DNA of 64,000 nt from assembly GCA_030374765.1 (NCBI GenBank), contig JARGXX010000008.1, forward strand, positions 372,001 to 436,000, written 5' to 3'. Below the pieces are notes generated by a model, which saw only the letters and a list, made by a program, of their open reading frames with translations, was not told the origin of the DNA and searched no databases. A program made the translations under genes and the position numbers. Of the stretch, positions 41,175-52,665 are shown one piece after another. Each line of letters begins with the position of its first letter. The stretch's first letter is position 1. The stretch is from Agarophyton chilense. Lineage: Eukaryota > Rhodophyta > Florideophyceae > Gracilariales > Gracilariaceae.

Positions 41175-41387
41175 CCTTAAGAAGAGTTAACAGCCACCAC
41201 CAGCTCAAGTGGTAGCAAAAACTCTGCAGCGGTTGTGTATTCCAGTCACGAATAGCCTCCGGAGTATTAAGACATGCTCCGTCGCACACGCACACCCGTA
41301 GCAATCTAAATAGAACCTGAAACCAGGAAAGACGTTTTAAATTTTGTCCCCAATGATTTAGAGACGATTTCACGCTACAATGCGCCG

Positions 41388-41888
41388 TTGCCGATTCAGA
41401 CTGAACCGTCAGATGAAGCGCTACTCGATATTCCGCCGGTATCGGCTCCTATCTCTTGCGGGAAAGATGAGAGAGAAAAAGTATGGCCTCCTGTCTGGGT
41501 GCGAGCACCTTCCTCAGGAAGGCCTGTAGTAAAAGCAAATTTAGCTACGGCGCCAAAGAGCGGAAGAAATACCCCCTCTGCTGAGAAACAATGGATTGTA
41601 GAACCGATTCAACAGGCAACAGAAATGGAGAGCTACTCGAACTTAGTCGTTCCAAGTGGTACACTTCTATCTTCTGGCGAATCCAATTCCTGCTTGCATG
41701 ATACCAACTCACCTAGAATTGATGTTCCACAACCGCGTAGCGACGCTGGTTTCACACGCCAAAGTTCAGAATCGAATAGAACGAAGGAATTGCATCCAAG
41801 AATTGAAATAATAATTAGTAAGAAGTACACTTCTCGGAAACCCAGAAATAGGACAGATCTGGATCTGAGAAGGGTTCTCAAAAAATGA
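41388..41888 (+). pseudogene. Element E pol C-terminal linker
   Basis: A 166-codon polar, Ser/Pro-rich frame without a recognisable domain. Its position between the GPY/F module and the chromodomain identifies it. Confidence 0.5.
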
Positions 41889-42045
41889 GTATAATGGCCC
41901 TGCAGGCACAAAGACAGCTAGTAGATGAGCGAACGCTTAAGGGGTCTGAGACTGCTAGCTCGAAGATGCTAAACTCAACCACATGGCATTACAACCCTGT
42001 TCACAGGAGTCTTGTGCCAGCAGCTAAATCATTAGAAAATGCCCA

Positions 42046-42175
42046 GGAGTATGTTATGGATCGCATATGTGAACATGGTGAGCGTGGGGACACCTGAGAA
42101 CTACGATTTCGAATCCGTTTGTTTGTATTTCCTTTCGAACCGGATACTTGGAAATCTATAGATCATGTCCCTCGT
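42046..42175 (+). pseudogene. Element E chromodomain interrupted by one TGA
   Basis: EYVMDRICEHG is followed by TGA (42095-42097). ELRFRIRLFVFPFEPDTWKS and IDHVPRSKLVRYH then continue in the same phase. The pattern of a chromodomain (Y-V-V-x-x-I, F-x-V-x-W, D-T-W-E-P) is clear, although the conserved Trp after R-x-R has become Leu. Confidence 0.7.
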
Positions 42176-42422
42176 TCGAAGCTCGTGCGATATCATAGTT
42201 GCGTGCGAATACTACTCTTCAAAGAGATCGCCTTTTCGTCAGTCGGACTCATGGGCCCATCCGGCTTCTAAGCATATGATACGAATGTTGTAAAAGCTCA
42301 AACTCGAGAAATAAATAAGATTAGAAGATAAGAAAGAAACGTGTAGACACGAATTCACGGGTGTTTTACTGGTATAACGATATCATCGCAAACGTGCCGT
42401 CTAGAAGCCGTCTTTAGGATTA
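42176..42422. other. Flank of element E
   Basis: No gene recognised; a 3' LTR could start here but has no partner in the window. Confidence 0.3.
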
Positions 42423-43840
42423 TCAAAGAGACGTGCTGTCACATAAATTTGCAAAAAAATGTTCACGAGTACCCTGGACTTGGTCCACGGGAAGGATCGC
42501 ATCCAAGAAAAACTGCCTCAGCCGATCCACGCTAGTATTTTCGACTGGTACCGACTGTACTGGTTTATTGGGCAGAACCATGGTAATACTTCTGAGAAGG
42601 TCTAGCTGTTGGCTACCAATCAGCGTAAGTCGCCCCACTTACCACTTCAGGCTGGTCCTCGTAACCGAGTTCAGCCTCCGCTCTCGGTGCTTCCTCGTCA
42701 GATTCTTTTCTGCTATCGTATGTATTTGCCTCGTACACGTACCCAGTGAGCTGGTTCGGTGGCATGTCGCACAGGTTCTCCCGAAAAACATGAGCTCGCT
42801 CGCAGGTAGTCAGCTGGCGCATCCAGGGGTCTTGCCACATATAGTCTCCAGCACTTGCTCTTCGCCCAGGAGAATGGCTGTGGTGTCTTGAACGGGTTTT
42901 GCGAGCAGATTCATTGGCGGGCACTCCAAACCAGTCGATTCTATCGATCAAATACACGAGATCGAGAAAGCCTGCATGGTTTGCACGTGATCCCAAGACA
43001 AGGAAAACTTCGAGTTTTCTCGTATACAATCGTCCTGTGGGCGTCATGCGCAAACTCCAAAGGTATTGTAAGGATTTCGCAGAAAAAGACGGCCATCTTG
43101 GCGATAAGTTCGGTATAAACCACCCTCCAATACCCCGAGGACTGGTCGTTTAGTAAAGTGGATCCTATGTAGGATATCGAAGATGGGAGCTCTATAGGAA
43201 AACCTCGAAAACTCTCGATCCCAGCCCAATGTTTTGGTTTGCCGATATAACGTCCGAAGAGCGCATTCCACCGAATAAGGGCGATCTCAATCATATTATA
43301 CGGCACCAAATAGCCCGATCGTGCTCAAAAACGACGCTTCCAACTGGGATAATCCCGATGGAAATATAACCTTTTCGAAAGAAGCGGAACTTTGCTCGGA
43401 GAAGAGGTTGCTCGAAGCAAAGAGTTGCGTCACACTCACTGTGTATGCCGTGACAACCACCTACATCGAAATCGATGAACTTCTTGATGTCCGAGTAAAA
43501 TTCACGTTTCGTGCGGACTTTTTATATCTCTAGTTCTCAGTTCTGGGTGAGGACAACTATACTAATGAACCGGTGAAAACGACTGCATATACGCTTGACG
43601 AACCAAGCACAAGCTTCAGATAGAGTTGTTATAGTTTTTCGATCAGTCGCGTTGTCTGGTAAAGCGATATAGCTCGCCCACTCGCCGCTAAACTTTGCGT
43701 GTTCCGGACTCTTGTCGGGAAAGTACCCACCGTCTAAATACTGTCGCATCAAGGCGTCAACGAGAATAGCAAATGGATTAAACCAGGGCGCTAGAGCGAA
43801 TAGTTTTATTTATTCGCGGGAATTTCGTTCAGAGAAATCG
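42423..43840 (-). pseudogene. Unidentified protein-coding pseudogene
   Basis: Minus-strand coding texture runs through at least five frame segments: about 43840-43537 (YLDGGYFPDKSPEHAKFSGE), 43530-43270 (IDFDVGGCHGIHSECDATLC), 43309-42941 (NALFGRYIGKPKHWAGIE, then SGYWRVVYTELIAKM), 43053-42613 (LVYLIDRIDWFGVPANES) and 42638-42423. Together they suggest one protein of roughly 450 residues with four or more frameshifts. I recognise no family; an uncharacterised host protein or an integrated viral capsid-like gene are both possible. Its 5' end lies within about 100 bp of the divergent ECM29-like pseudogene. Confidence 0.45.
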
Positions 43841-43869
43841 GCGGGATGTGAATAGCTCTGCTGAGCACG

Positions 43870-46830
43870 ACCCTCAGTTCAAGTAACCGTTCGAGCAGGT
43901 GTCGCAAGTTGCCCCCGCTGCTCGAACCGCTGTGCTCACCGCCATCGTGGGCATTCAGAGCGGCTATTCAGCACGTTTTTTGACCGATTGCACTGTTCTG
44001 AACAGGCTGCTGCGCTTTCGGCGCTCGTCGATGCGGCGGAGCGCGTCAGTTCGCAATGAAATCGACACGCGTTACACTTTCTGGCAGTGCGCGCGCTCGC
44101 TCAGGCTTCACCGTTGTGTTCAAACAATCAGCTTCAATCGTTGTTGAAATGTATTTCGTCGTGTTCTCATTCAGCCGTAATGTGTTTATTTTCGTATACG
44201 TTGCTTGCTTTGCGAGCAAAGCTCAAAACAACGCTACCACAACCTTCTCTTTTGGCGATTGTACGCGTCAGGTCAAAGCATGCGGCTTTCAATGACGCTC
44301 AATGTGCTGCAGAGGTGTTTGCGCACTTCCTGGTGGCCGCTTGCACAGCGTCTCGCTCTGCGCTCGTGGCGGCAGGTGATGATTCTATCAAACGCATCGA
44401 TACATGTGACATATTGGCGGCGGCTACCCTGCCATCGCCGCCACTCTGTTTGAAATTTTTAATTACATTAATGCCGAGATTCCGTAACGCATGGTTATTC
44501 TCGGTAAAAGTCTGCTTCGAGTCACTCTTTGTGCATACTGTTTCTCAGAGGTGTTTTATGTGTCTCTACATATTCAGTTAACGCCGAAAATTTCGCCAAG
44601 ATTTCAAACGTTGGGCATGCAATTTGTGTCGTTTGTGAACGCCAATTGTGACGTAGATGTGGTGATAGCCAATTCGACTCAGTTTGTATCGCTCATGCTG
44701 AAGCTAGTAAACAATGATACTCACGGCGCTCCATCGTTTTCAGAAAAGCTCCGCGGCTTTCGGTACACCGTTTTGTCTGATTTGGCGTTACGAGTTCCGT
44801 CGGTGATACACGACCAATCTGTGCCACTACAGCTGTTTCTCACTGGTTCTCAATCGAGAACGCATCCGCAAGATATCAGAACTGCCGTATTTCAGGCGCT
44901 TTTCACCCTCTCGCGCATTGTGAGCTTTGTGCCCACCGACAAAATCGAGTTCCGAACGCTTGTTGTTTCCACTCTCGTGAACCCGATCGAAGATGAGGAA
45001 GATATATCCATGACGGCCGAATCGGCTGCTGTACATTAGGCGAATAAAATGTTTCTCGTTCACAGACTCCCAAGCACTTATGATGAACATCATCGCAAGC
45101 TCAGTCGACAGCCCTCGTGTGACTCAATTGGCAGCAATCGGACTGAAACCAAGAAAGGTTCCTCCGGAGCCCACACTGGGTGCCAAACCGGCTCACTCAG
45201 CGACGGTGTTCGCGGACTTTTGTCACGTTTTCATGGTATATAACAATCACTGCAAAGGCCACCAGCTTCGCAGCAATTCAGTTTCCGCATACCTTCATTT
45301 ACCGCTCAGGTGTTAGATGCACAAACTCTCTCCGCGAAGAAGAATAGAGCTTTTTCCTACAGACGAGATGGACTGGGTTTTGAATAGCAATGAATTAACT
45401 ATGAATGCCTTAAACGCAATTTTGACAACCGCACAACAAGTGCTGTTACATCCAAAGGAAACGCCATGCCGTAATCTGGAGGCATCGGCACTTTGTGTGG
45501 TTTTGTGTGCTTCTAAAACCAAATATCTGAGGCAAAAGGTTGCAGAAGCTTTTTGACTCAAGCTGAACGACTTGTTCAAAAGGATAGTCCGCAAGTCCTT
45601 ATTGGAAGATTTTATCGTTGCGCGTGCCGTATTCATGCTAGTTGGCGTTTGTGCTGATGTCCTCTCCATGGAAGAGGTGCAGCCACTCATTTCTCATTTC
45701 GGGGCAAAATTAGAACCGAGACCTTACAGAGTCGCTTCCGGCAGACATGGCGAAGATGGACGCGTTGCAAGAATAATGGCCACTACCCAAGTGATTTGCT
45801 CCGCTGCGAAGAAAGCGGATGTGATTTGGGATGAATCAGATAAGACGCCATTCTCATAAGTCACAGCACATATCTTGAAGAGAATTGGGCTGCCGATCGA
45901 TTCATCCGATATTGTGAGGACTGCAGCATGTCGGGCGTTGGCAGATATCGGTACTACAGATCAACTACCTTTATCTTTATCTTCCCGGGAGAGGATTCTG
46001 TTTACACTAACCGGTATTCTCAAGTTGTCGTCCTCCACATCCAAAGTGGTCCAGGCTGCGTCGATTGCCCTCGGCAACATCTGCGTTGGGGAACCCAAGA
46101 CATCGTTCTAGAGAAAGAATTCCGAAGGTCTACTTCATGTTTATCGCGAGAGAAAAGAAGAAGTCATTCGTTTCAATGCTTCCAAGTGTCTCATAAGGTG
46201 CATCTCCGCGATAGACGTCCCATCAGTCTGCGATAGACGTCCCATCAGTCTCTGCACTCGAGCATGCGAGTTCAAATGCTTCAAAGTCTGCCGGAAAAGC
46301 ATACTAGAGTGAGTTGCAGAGTATAACCGATGTCAGAGAGCAACGATATCGTGTCCGAGACAGGATACAGGATGGTTCCGATCGAAATAAGATTCCTTAC
46401 TCCCTGATACAATCAAGGCGCTCATCTCGCTTGTCTTTGATGAAAGACCGAACGCATATGCAGGTGGTTGCGTTTACCGGTTGACGTTTCTCAAGTTGCT
46501 TTTTGACTAGTCAGAGAGCGAGAAATACACGTAAGGTAGTCCCGCTGACGAAGCCCGCTTCAAAAAGGAGCAGGAGTTCTTGCTTAGACTTCTACCAGAA
46601 ATAAAAAGGGCGTTTATTGTGTAGTTGTCGGATCGTTCAGACTCTATTCAGAAAATGGCTTCTTGTGGAATTGCGTTGGTATACAACATCTGTCCCCAAA
46701 AGATCAACAAGAGCTTGTTAGAAACCTTGTCCGATTTTTGACATCAAGCAAGCGAGCCGCTGCGACATCTCAAAGTAATTGAAGCATATCAAGAGATTGC
46801 ATGTCTACGAGGTAGGCTATCGAAGTGAGA
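43870..46830 (+). pseudogene. ECM29: ECM29-like proteasome adaptor pseudogene
   Basis: HEAT-repeat coding fragments follow the order of ECM29, the scaffold that tethers 26S proteasomes. KLRGFRYTVLSDLALRVPSV (44740-44800) and DIRTAVFQALFTLSRIV fit the repeat before the STYD/LLLAAGD region. VRTAACRALADIGTTDQLPL (45915-45975), KVVQAASIALGNICVGEPK (46050-46105) and EEVIRFNASKCL match the conserved GEALS region. SDSIQKMASCGIALVYNICP (46640-46695) matches the block VQEVASRGL-x-LVYE. At least eight stops or shifts occur, including TAG 45037-45039 and a 22-bp tandem duplication at 46209-46252. The start is Ala/Ser-rich and less certain. Identification is from recalled motifs. Confidence 0.65.
46209..46252 (+). 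repeat. 22-bp tandem duplication in the ECM29-like pseudogene
   Basis: Two adjacent, nearly identical copies starting CGATAGACGTCCCATCAGTC. Because 22 is not a multiple of three, the duplication shifts the frame. Confidence 0.9.
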
Positions 46831-46869
46831 TCTCGAAGAACAGCTAAAAATATATGGGTTTTCAGGTCC

Positions 46870-47530
46870 TAAAAAGTTACCTTTGTTGGAGGTTCCTACC
46901 CTCCGCGCTTTCAGTTCGTCGGTCGATGCGTCGGTTCGAGTAGCGCTTCGCCTGAGTAAGATCCGTTCCTTCGGCTTTGTCCTGGAGAATGATTGACTCC
47001 TGAAGGACAACGGCTATCGACTGTGGCAATCTCGGTAGTGTTAAATCGAGAAACTTTGTCCCTGTGGAGGCGTGCACTGGCGTGTTGTACGCATAAACCA
47101 GTGGCTCAACGTAGTCGTGACAGTCCTATTCGTGCTCCGATATGTAGTGTGCCAATCCGTCCAGAAGGGTGCGGTTGAAACGTTTGGCTTGGCACAAACT
47201 GGTTTCCGTTATCTGTGAGGAGATAGAGTGGCATGTCATATGGATATGCTCAGTGTTCCCTAGGGGTAGGGCTCTGGAAATTTTGGTAAACCTATCTGTT
47301 AATAACAAGACAAATTGTTTCCAATGGGACGACTTATGCAAGGGCCAAAGTATATCTATTGCCACAAATTCCATCGGACGTGCGGCGGGGGAGAGCTTCA
47401 ATTTTGGTCTGATGGTTGGCACGAGACCCTCGGATTTGTGCACATGAAGTACAGTTTCGGGTAGTTTGGCATAGTTCTTGCGCCATTAGTGGCCAGTAGA
47501 AGAACCTCCTTAGGGTTTGGTACATTCGTC
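46870..47530 (-). pseudogene. Element F integrase
   Basis: RRFFYWPLMAQELCQTTRNCTSC ends the zinc-binding region. MEFVAIDILWPLHKS has the first Asp. LTDNGNQF at about 47196-47219 in a shifted frame has the second, and AKRFNRTLLDGL the Glu position (altered). LVYAYNTPVHASTGT and TLPRLPQSI follow, near 47090-47030. Frameshifts separate the blocks. Confidence 0.75.
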
Positions 47531-48039
47531 GGCCTCAACGGTGACCAGCCAAGCGAGGGAAATGGGCGAGGTATAGAAATCGCGCCCTGAGTGAACTTCT
47601 TATCCCCCGTTCGGGTGCGCCATCCAGTGGTAAGCCGCGACAAAGTATTCCGAATCGGGCTTAGTCAAATAGGCATGCAGTGGTTCCTATCGATTGGAAT
47701 GTTTCCTTGCAGCACTTGTCTTCGACCTGCGCCTGTAGAGGTTCCTCAATATTTATAGGCAGGAGGTCTTTTTCCTCCGGTGCTATTGTGCTAACCTGAG
47801 TTGATGTCGAATTGGGCGATTCTGCCTCCCAGTCCATTAGATAGACTTCATTCTCCTTTACCTCAGGATCATCCACATTGAACTTTCCCATAAGGTCATC
47901 CGTTTACGTATAACCCTGAAGTCCATCATCTGCGAAGGGAGTAGGAATGAGGTCTTCCAATGGCGTGTCAGGAGTTCCGTCGCTAATGATTCGTGAGAAG
48001 GTATCCGCTGCCTGTTGCTTGAAGCATGGCCTATAGGCT

Positions 48040-48800
48040 ATCTCGTAGTCATATTCTGACAGCCTGTGGCGCCACCGAGCGAGGTGGCTTGATGCATCGG
48101 TATATTGAGTAACCAGCGGAGTAAATCGTGGTCTGTTCTTATGGTAAACCTAGTTCCTTCTAGGTATGGAAGGAGTGTCAATACGGACCATACGATGGCT
48201 AGACATTTTTTTCGATAGTACTGTAGTTTCGCTCCGCACTGGTGAGCGTTCGGCTCCAGTATCCAATAGGTCGATAGTCCTTCGGGGGCTCCTGTTCCTG
48301 TAGCAGTGCACATCCCACTTGGACATCGGACACGTCTGTGTCCAGGACGAAGGGCCTATTGGGTTTTGGTGAACCCGTATAGGTGGGTTCAGAAATTTGT
48401 CATTTAGGGTATGAAATGCCTCGTATTGGTCGTCAGTCAGGGCTTCAAACTCTGAAGGTGTTCCCTTTTTCAGCATCGCGTTGAGAAGGGCCGAAATTTT
48501 AGAAAACCCCTGGACGAAACGACAATGCACATTGCACAAGCCCAGGAAGGATCGTAGTCCCGTGCGGGTCCTGGGAGGTCTAGCCTGACGGATCGCATTC
48601 GTGGTCCGTGTGGCTACCTTTAGCTTTCCTGGAAGGACAACGTGACCGAGATGGTCCATCGAGGCCTAGAAAAAGGCGCATTTGCGGAGTTTCAGTGATG
48701 CTTTAGCACCCTGTAGGATTATTAGTACCTTCTTCATATGGCGAAGTTGTCCCTTCAAGGTCCTTGAGAAGATGATCACGTCATATAAATAGAGCAAGGC
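48040..48800 (-). pseudogene. Element F RT end and RNase H
   Basis: The RT catalytic box reads YLYDVIIFS (about 48785), the first Asp having become Tyr. DHLGHVVLPGKL, RSFLGLCNVHCRFVQGFS and LTDDQYEAF follow in the connection region. RNase H has YRKKCLAIVWSVLTLLPYL and RTDHDLLRWLL. Frameshifts separate the pieces. Confidence 0.78.
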
Positions 48801-48806
48801 GAACCT

Positions 48807-49901
48807 CTATGTGACTCTGGACAATATGATGCCCACTACCCGTTGGAAGGTTTCTGCCGCATTCATCAAAGCAAAGGGCATACGAGTAAATCTGAACAGA
48901 ACTTCATGGGTGGAGAAGGTTGTCAGCGCTCCCGCGTCTTCGGCCGAAGGGATTTGCCAATATCTGGAGTTAGCTTCCAGTGTGGTAAATACAACAGCTT
49001 CCTCTAAGGAATTTAGACAGTCATCCATACGGGGTTTTGGGTATGAGTCCCTCTTGGTTACTGCCTTCAGCTTTCTGTAGTCGACACAGAACCTTTCAGA
49101 GCAATCCTTCTTAGCAGCAAGGACAAGGGGACTTTCCCATTCGGATTGGTTAGGAGGCGCCGGCTCTATAACGTGAGCTTTGGGCATTTTTTCCATCTGG
49201 TCAGCGACAATTGTCTTACCTTTCAGGCCTGTACAGTATGGGTGCTGGAACTGTGGTCTAGCATCATCCTGAAGGTCAATGTGGTGTTTAGTGGCTCTGA
49301 TGTTTTCCAATCTACCTGACCACATGATCTGGCAGTATCTGAGGAGATCAAGTACCTGGGGCGAATAGGATTCGAATTCTGCGAAAATATCGATTGTCTC
49401 CTCCCAAGAGTCAACGTCCTCGTCGGGACTTGGTGTGGAAATGTTATCCAATTGGGACTCTATGTTGGCCACGGGCGCAGGTAGAGTGATGCCAATCCCT
49501 GTACCCCTAGGTAACCTTACGGGCTTATCTCTGAAGTTGCTGATTGTGACCAAGAATGGCCTGTTGTGGCGTATGTCCATTACTCCATTGACCATTAAGT
49601 TAAGGTGCTTCAGAACCGTTTTCGGGTGGTTCTGAATCGCCACGAGACCTGAGGACTGGGATTGGACCGACACGGTGATTTGGGTCATCGGGCGTATCGT
49701 TATGGCCTTCGACAAGCAGACCTTAGTGGAATTCTTGATTTCGGATATAATCGCTCGTTTGAGGCTAGCTCCTGGCCCTGGGGCGGAGCAAGTTATGGAA
49801 ATGGAAGGTGTGCGATAGAATGCGACTTTCATAAGGCCTGGGGAAATAGCCTTAACGTATCGATCGATAGTGGAAGTCCCTAGAATTGCCTCAGCGCCCA
49901 A
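48807..49901 (-). pseudogene. Element F protease end and reverse transcriptase
   Basis: A long frame of 364 codons. After a protease C-terminal part (GTSTIDRYVKAISPG) and a spacer come RATKHHIDLQDD, EWESPLVLAAKKDCSERFCVD (fingers, catalytic context) and YPKPRMDDCLNSLEE. FTTLEANSRYWQIP follows, where the first catalytic Asp has become Glu; MPFALMNAAETFQRV closes it. It stops just before the catalytic box. Confidence 0.82.
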
Positions 49902-49919
49902 GTTAGGACATAAAAAGAA

Positions 49920-50138
49920 CTATATGCGGACTCTGAATTGCCGTATTTGTAGGTAAAATGGTACTATTCCTTTAATGTCTATTGGTCTACGTGATGCATC
50001 GGTGATCCTGGGGGTTTTCCTTGCCTGAACGAAATCTTGCCAACCAAGTGGTAGTAGCTTAGGATGGACCAAATTGGGACCAGCGCCTGCGTCCAATACA
50101 GCTGTGGTCACTCCATAGTTGTCGGAACGAAGTCCCAC
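49920..50138 (-). pseudogene. Element F protease N-terminal part
   Basis: AVLDAGAGPNLVHPKLL carries the D-x-G-A active site of gypsy protease (Ala in second position). The frame stops at about 49920 and resumes in the next segment. Confidence 0.7.
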
Positions 50139-50197
50139 GGTTACTCGAACTTGATAATTTTATTTCCTGAGGATACAGACAGGGTCATTACTGTGTT

Positions 50198-52541
50198 TCA
50201 ATTTTGGTTCAACCTGAGTGGTCCATTCTGGGTGGATTGTATTGGGAGTTTAAGAGCTCTTTGGCTCATGACTGTCCAATTGGTTGAGGCATGGGGGTAA
50301 AGAGGGAGGATTTGCCTCGAGTTGTCCCTCTGGGAGTTTTCCCATGGGGTTTCCGTTTCTTCCTGAGGATGGGGTTCTTTCACGGGGTCGTCTGTAGGAT
50401 CTACAATGCCGTGGACCTGTGAGGCTTTGATCGAAGTATCCGTAGGCGTGGCATAGCGTGAGACTTCAGGGGTCCCAGTGCTTCGTTGCTGTGCCCTGGT
50501 ATACATTCCTTCGGATCTCCGGACACGGTAATTCTCTTCTATGAGTGCTGGAAGGTTTTTACGTTCGTCTTCAGGCAGATACTTCGTACAGCCACCTTGT
50601 TGGGCCACGGAAAGGCAGAGGAATCAAGGCCTTGAAGAGCGAGCAAAAACGACCTTTCGGGGCGGAAAGGGAGAATATCTGGGTGTGGGTGGTCCAGTGG
50701 TCGCTGTAGTTCCCTGGGAGGTACATGATGAGGGCCCGGACGGAGAAACACTGAAACTGACGGCGAGGACATCTCCCGAGTCGGGGTAATAGAGTGATGC
50801 ATCCATGTCCGACTCCGTGGAGCTAACCATATGGGCTCGGTTGGGTTTACACAATTGAGTTGCGTGTCCTCTGTTTATATCAGCGTTGCGTCTGGACGTC
50901 CTGTAGGTTTTGCCATAACCCTCGGCGTAGGTTAAGAGCCTTCGCAAGGAGTATTGCGGGTTTTCCGTGTTGTAACTGCGCACATTTGTTCGAATGGCAG
51001 GGAGCAATCCGGTGATGAAGTGTCATATAAGCCGTCCTTCGGAGAACATGTTTCCACATCGGTAAGCCTTCTTCCATAGATCTTCTGCGAAAGCTGATTG
51101 GGTCACGTTGGAGCTCTGCCTAAAGGATATTACTTCCTGGAGGGCATCCATTCTAACGTCATCGGTGGCGTAAGTTTCCAAGAGGTGATGAACAACCTGA
51201 GGGTATAACCTGAGGAGCGCACGGTCTTGAGCATCCACGAGGTCTGTTGCGCAAGATATCTTTGAAACCACTCGGTCACGCGCCTGTCCTGTAAGGAAGA
51301 ATTGGAAAAGGTACAGAGCGGCGCCCTCGTGGACACCGTCCTGATCGCAGGCCGTTCTGAACGAACTGAGAAACCTAAGAACAGCAATGGGATCGGAACC
51401 CTAGAACTTGTTCGTAATAGTTAGTTGCATCCGTTTGGCCCATTTGGCGACTCTGCGAGCCACCGAACCAGAATATTTCGCGGTCCTGTCGGCCAGCCGG
51501 TAATTCGCGTAGTCTTGAACCTTAAAGAAGAGATCGTTGGTTGTTGTCAGTGATCTGAGGCCTGGAACGGTAGCCTCATCCACTTTCGAGTCGGTATTTA
51601 TGATCGAGGCCGATTCGGAGTCACTCGTGTCCGAATGTTCTCTTCTCTTGCTTCTTCTGCTTTTCTTTCTCCTGCGATTGTTTCTTTTCTTTCAAGCGGA
51701 ATAAGGACCTCAAGGATCGATCTCTCTATCAGATTCGATGGAGCCCTGAGGTCGCTGTACCTCATATAATCCGTCGGGTGGGGTAAGCGGTCGCTCTTCT
51801 AGACGCGGAGCTCGTCTGCACCTCGCTTGTTCCACCCTTTGGATTCTCCTGATGGGCAACCTGTCTCTCATCTAGACGCAGAGCTTCTCTTCTGCTCCTA
51901 GATTGTCCCAGAATGGGGTGTTCCTGATGGTATTCCCGGCGAGGGGCAGATAATGCCGCCACTTCTGGGGGTTCGGTAGTGGGTTGCCATATGGAGATCG
52001 GATGGCTAATTTGTGGTGGAGGGGTCCTAGGGATCAAATCGCTTGCCTGGTGGGTGACTGCTCTTTGAACGGCCTACAGGACGGAGTCTATGAATAATTT
52101 AGACGCCATTACCTTAGAGACGAATCTCAGGATAAGGTAATCCCAATGGTCACCGAACGCCGTAGCGATTAGCACGTCTATAATGGAATCCACATGGGCT
52201 GAGCAGAGCTCACGAAGAGGGGACCAGAGAAGGTCGGAAAGCCCTGTGGGGATGTTTTCTCTAATTCTTTCGGTCTGGTCGGTTTCTCCTTAAGGTGTTC
52301 CTGGCCTAGAGGTGGCCCTGGTGAGGAGTTCTCGTGAACGCGCTTCCACCGTGGGTTCTCGGCGAATCCTTTCAGGGTTATCCAGGAGGGTCAGTTCTTC
52401 TTGCCGCTGGCTCCTGGTGCTTCTGCGGTTGCTAGCGGTATCAACCTGAGGGTCAGGCGACATTTTCGGCGTGGTTGTAGCACAATTTTTTGCGGTAGGA
52501 GTACTATGGTCTGGTCGGTTGGGTGTGTTTCCTGTATCCAT
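50198..52541 (-). pseudogene. Element F gag
   Basis: From ATG 52541 (MDTGNTPNRPDH) the first frame is polar and low in complexity and reads to 52290. Further capsid-like pieces lie at 51583-51401, 51387-51023 (RVTEWFQRYLAQQTSW, LRLYPQVVHHLLETYATDD) and 51007-50624. Frames change many times. A zinc knuckle is not obvious. Confidence 0.55.
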
Positions 52542-52650
52542 AATGGCGATTGGTTCTGTACTTCTGGTCCGTTGCAAAATTAATCCAAAGGTTAGAATCC
52601 GGATAATTCTTCGATCCAGTGGTCCGTTCAATTATTCCAAAGGTCTCTAA

Positions 52651-52662
52651 GTCGGGAGACCA
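52651..52662 (-). promoter_or_regulatory. Primer binding site of element F
   Basis: Minus-strand TGGTCTCCCGAC begins three bases after the LTR end and starts with the TGG complementary to a tRNA CCA end. The tRNA was not identified. Confidence 0.65.
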
Positions 52663-52665
52663 AAA

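Larger units (their letters stand above)
36900..42175 (+). mobile_element. Ty3/gypsy chromovirus remnant (element E)
   Basis: A complete but decayed gene order: gag zinc knuckle (about 36950-37080), protease (37418-37864), RT (38568-39089), RNase H (39301-39720), integrase (40024-40732), GPY/F-like region (about 40980-41080), a long linker (41388-41888) and a chromodomain (about 42046-42175). Each part is in a different frame or separated by stops, so it is long dead. No LTRs were found. Confidence 0.82.
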
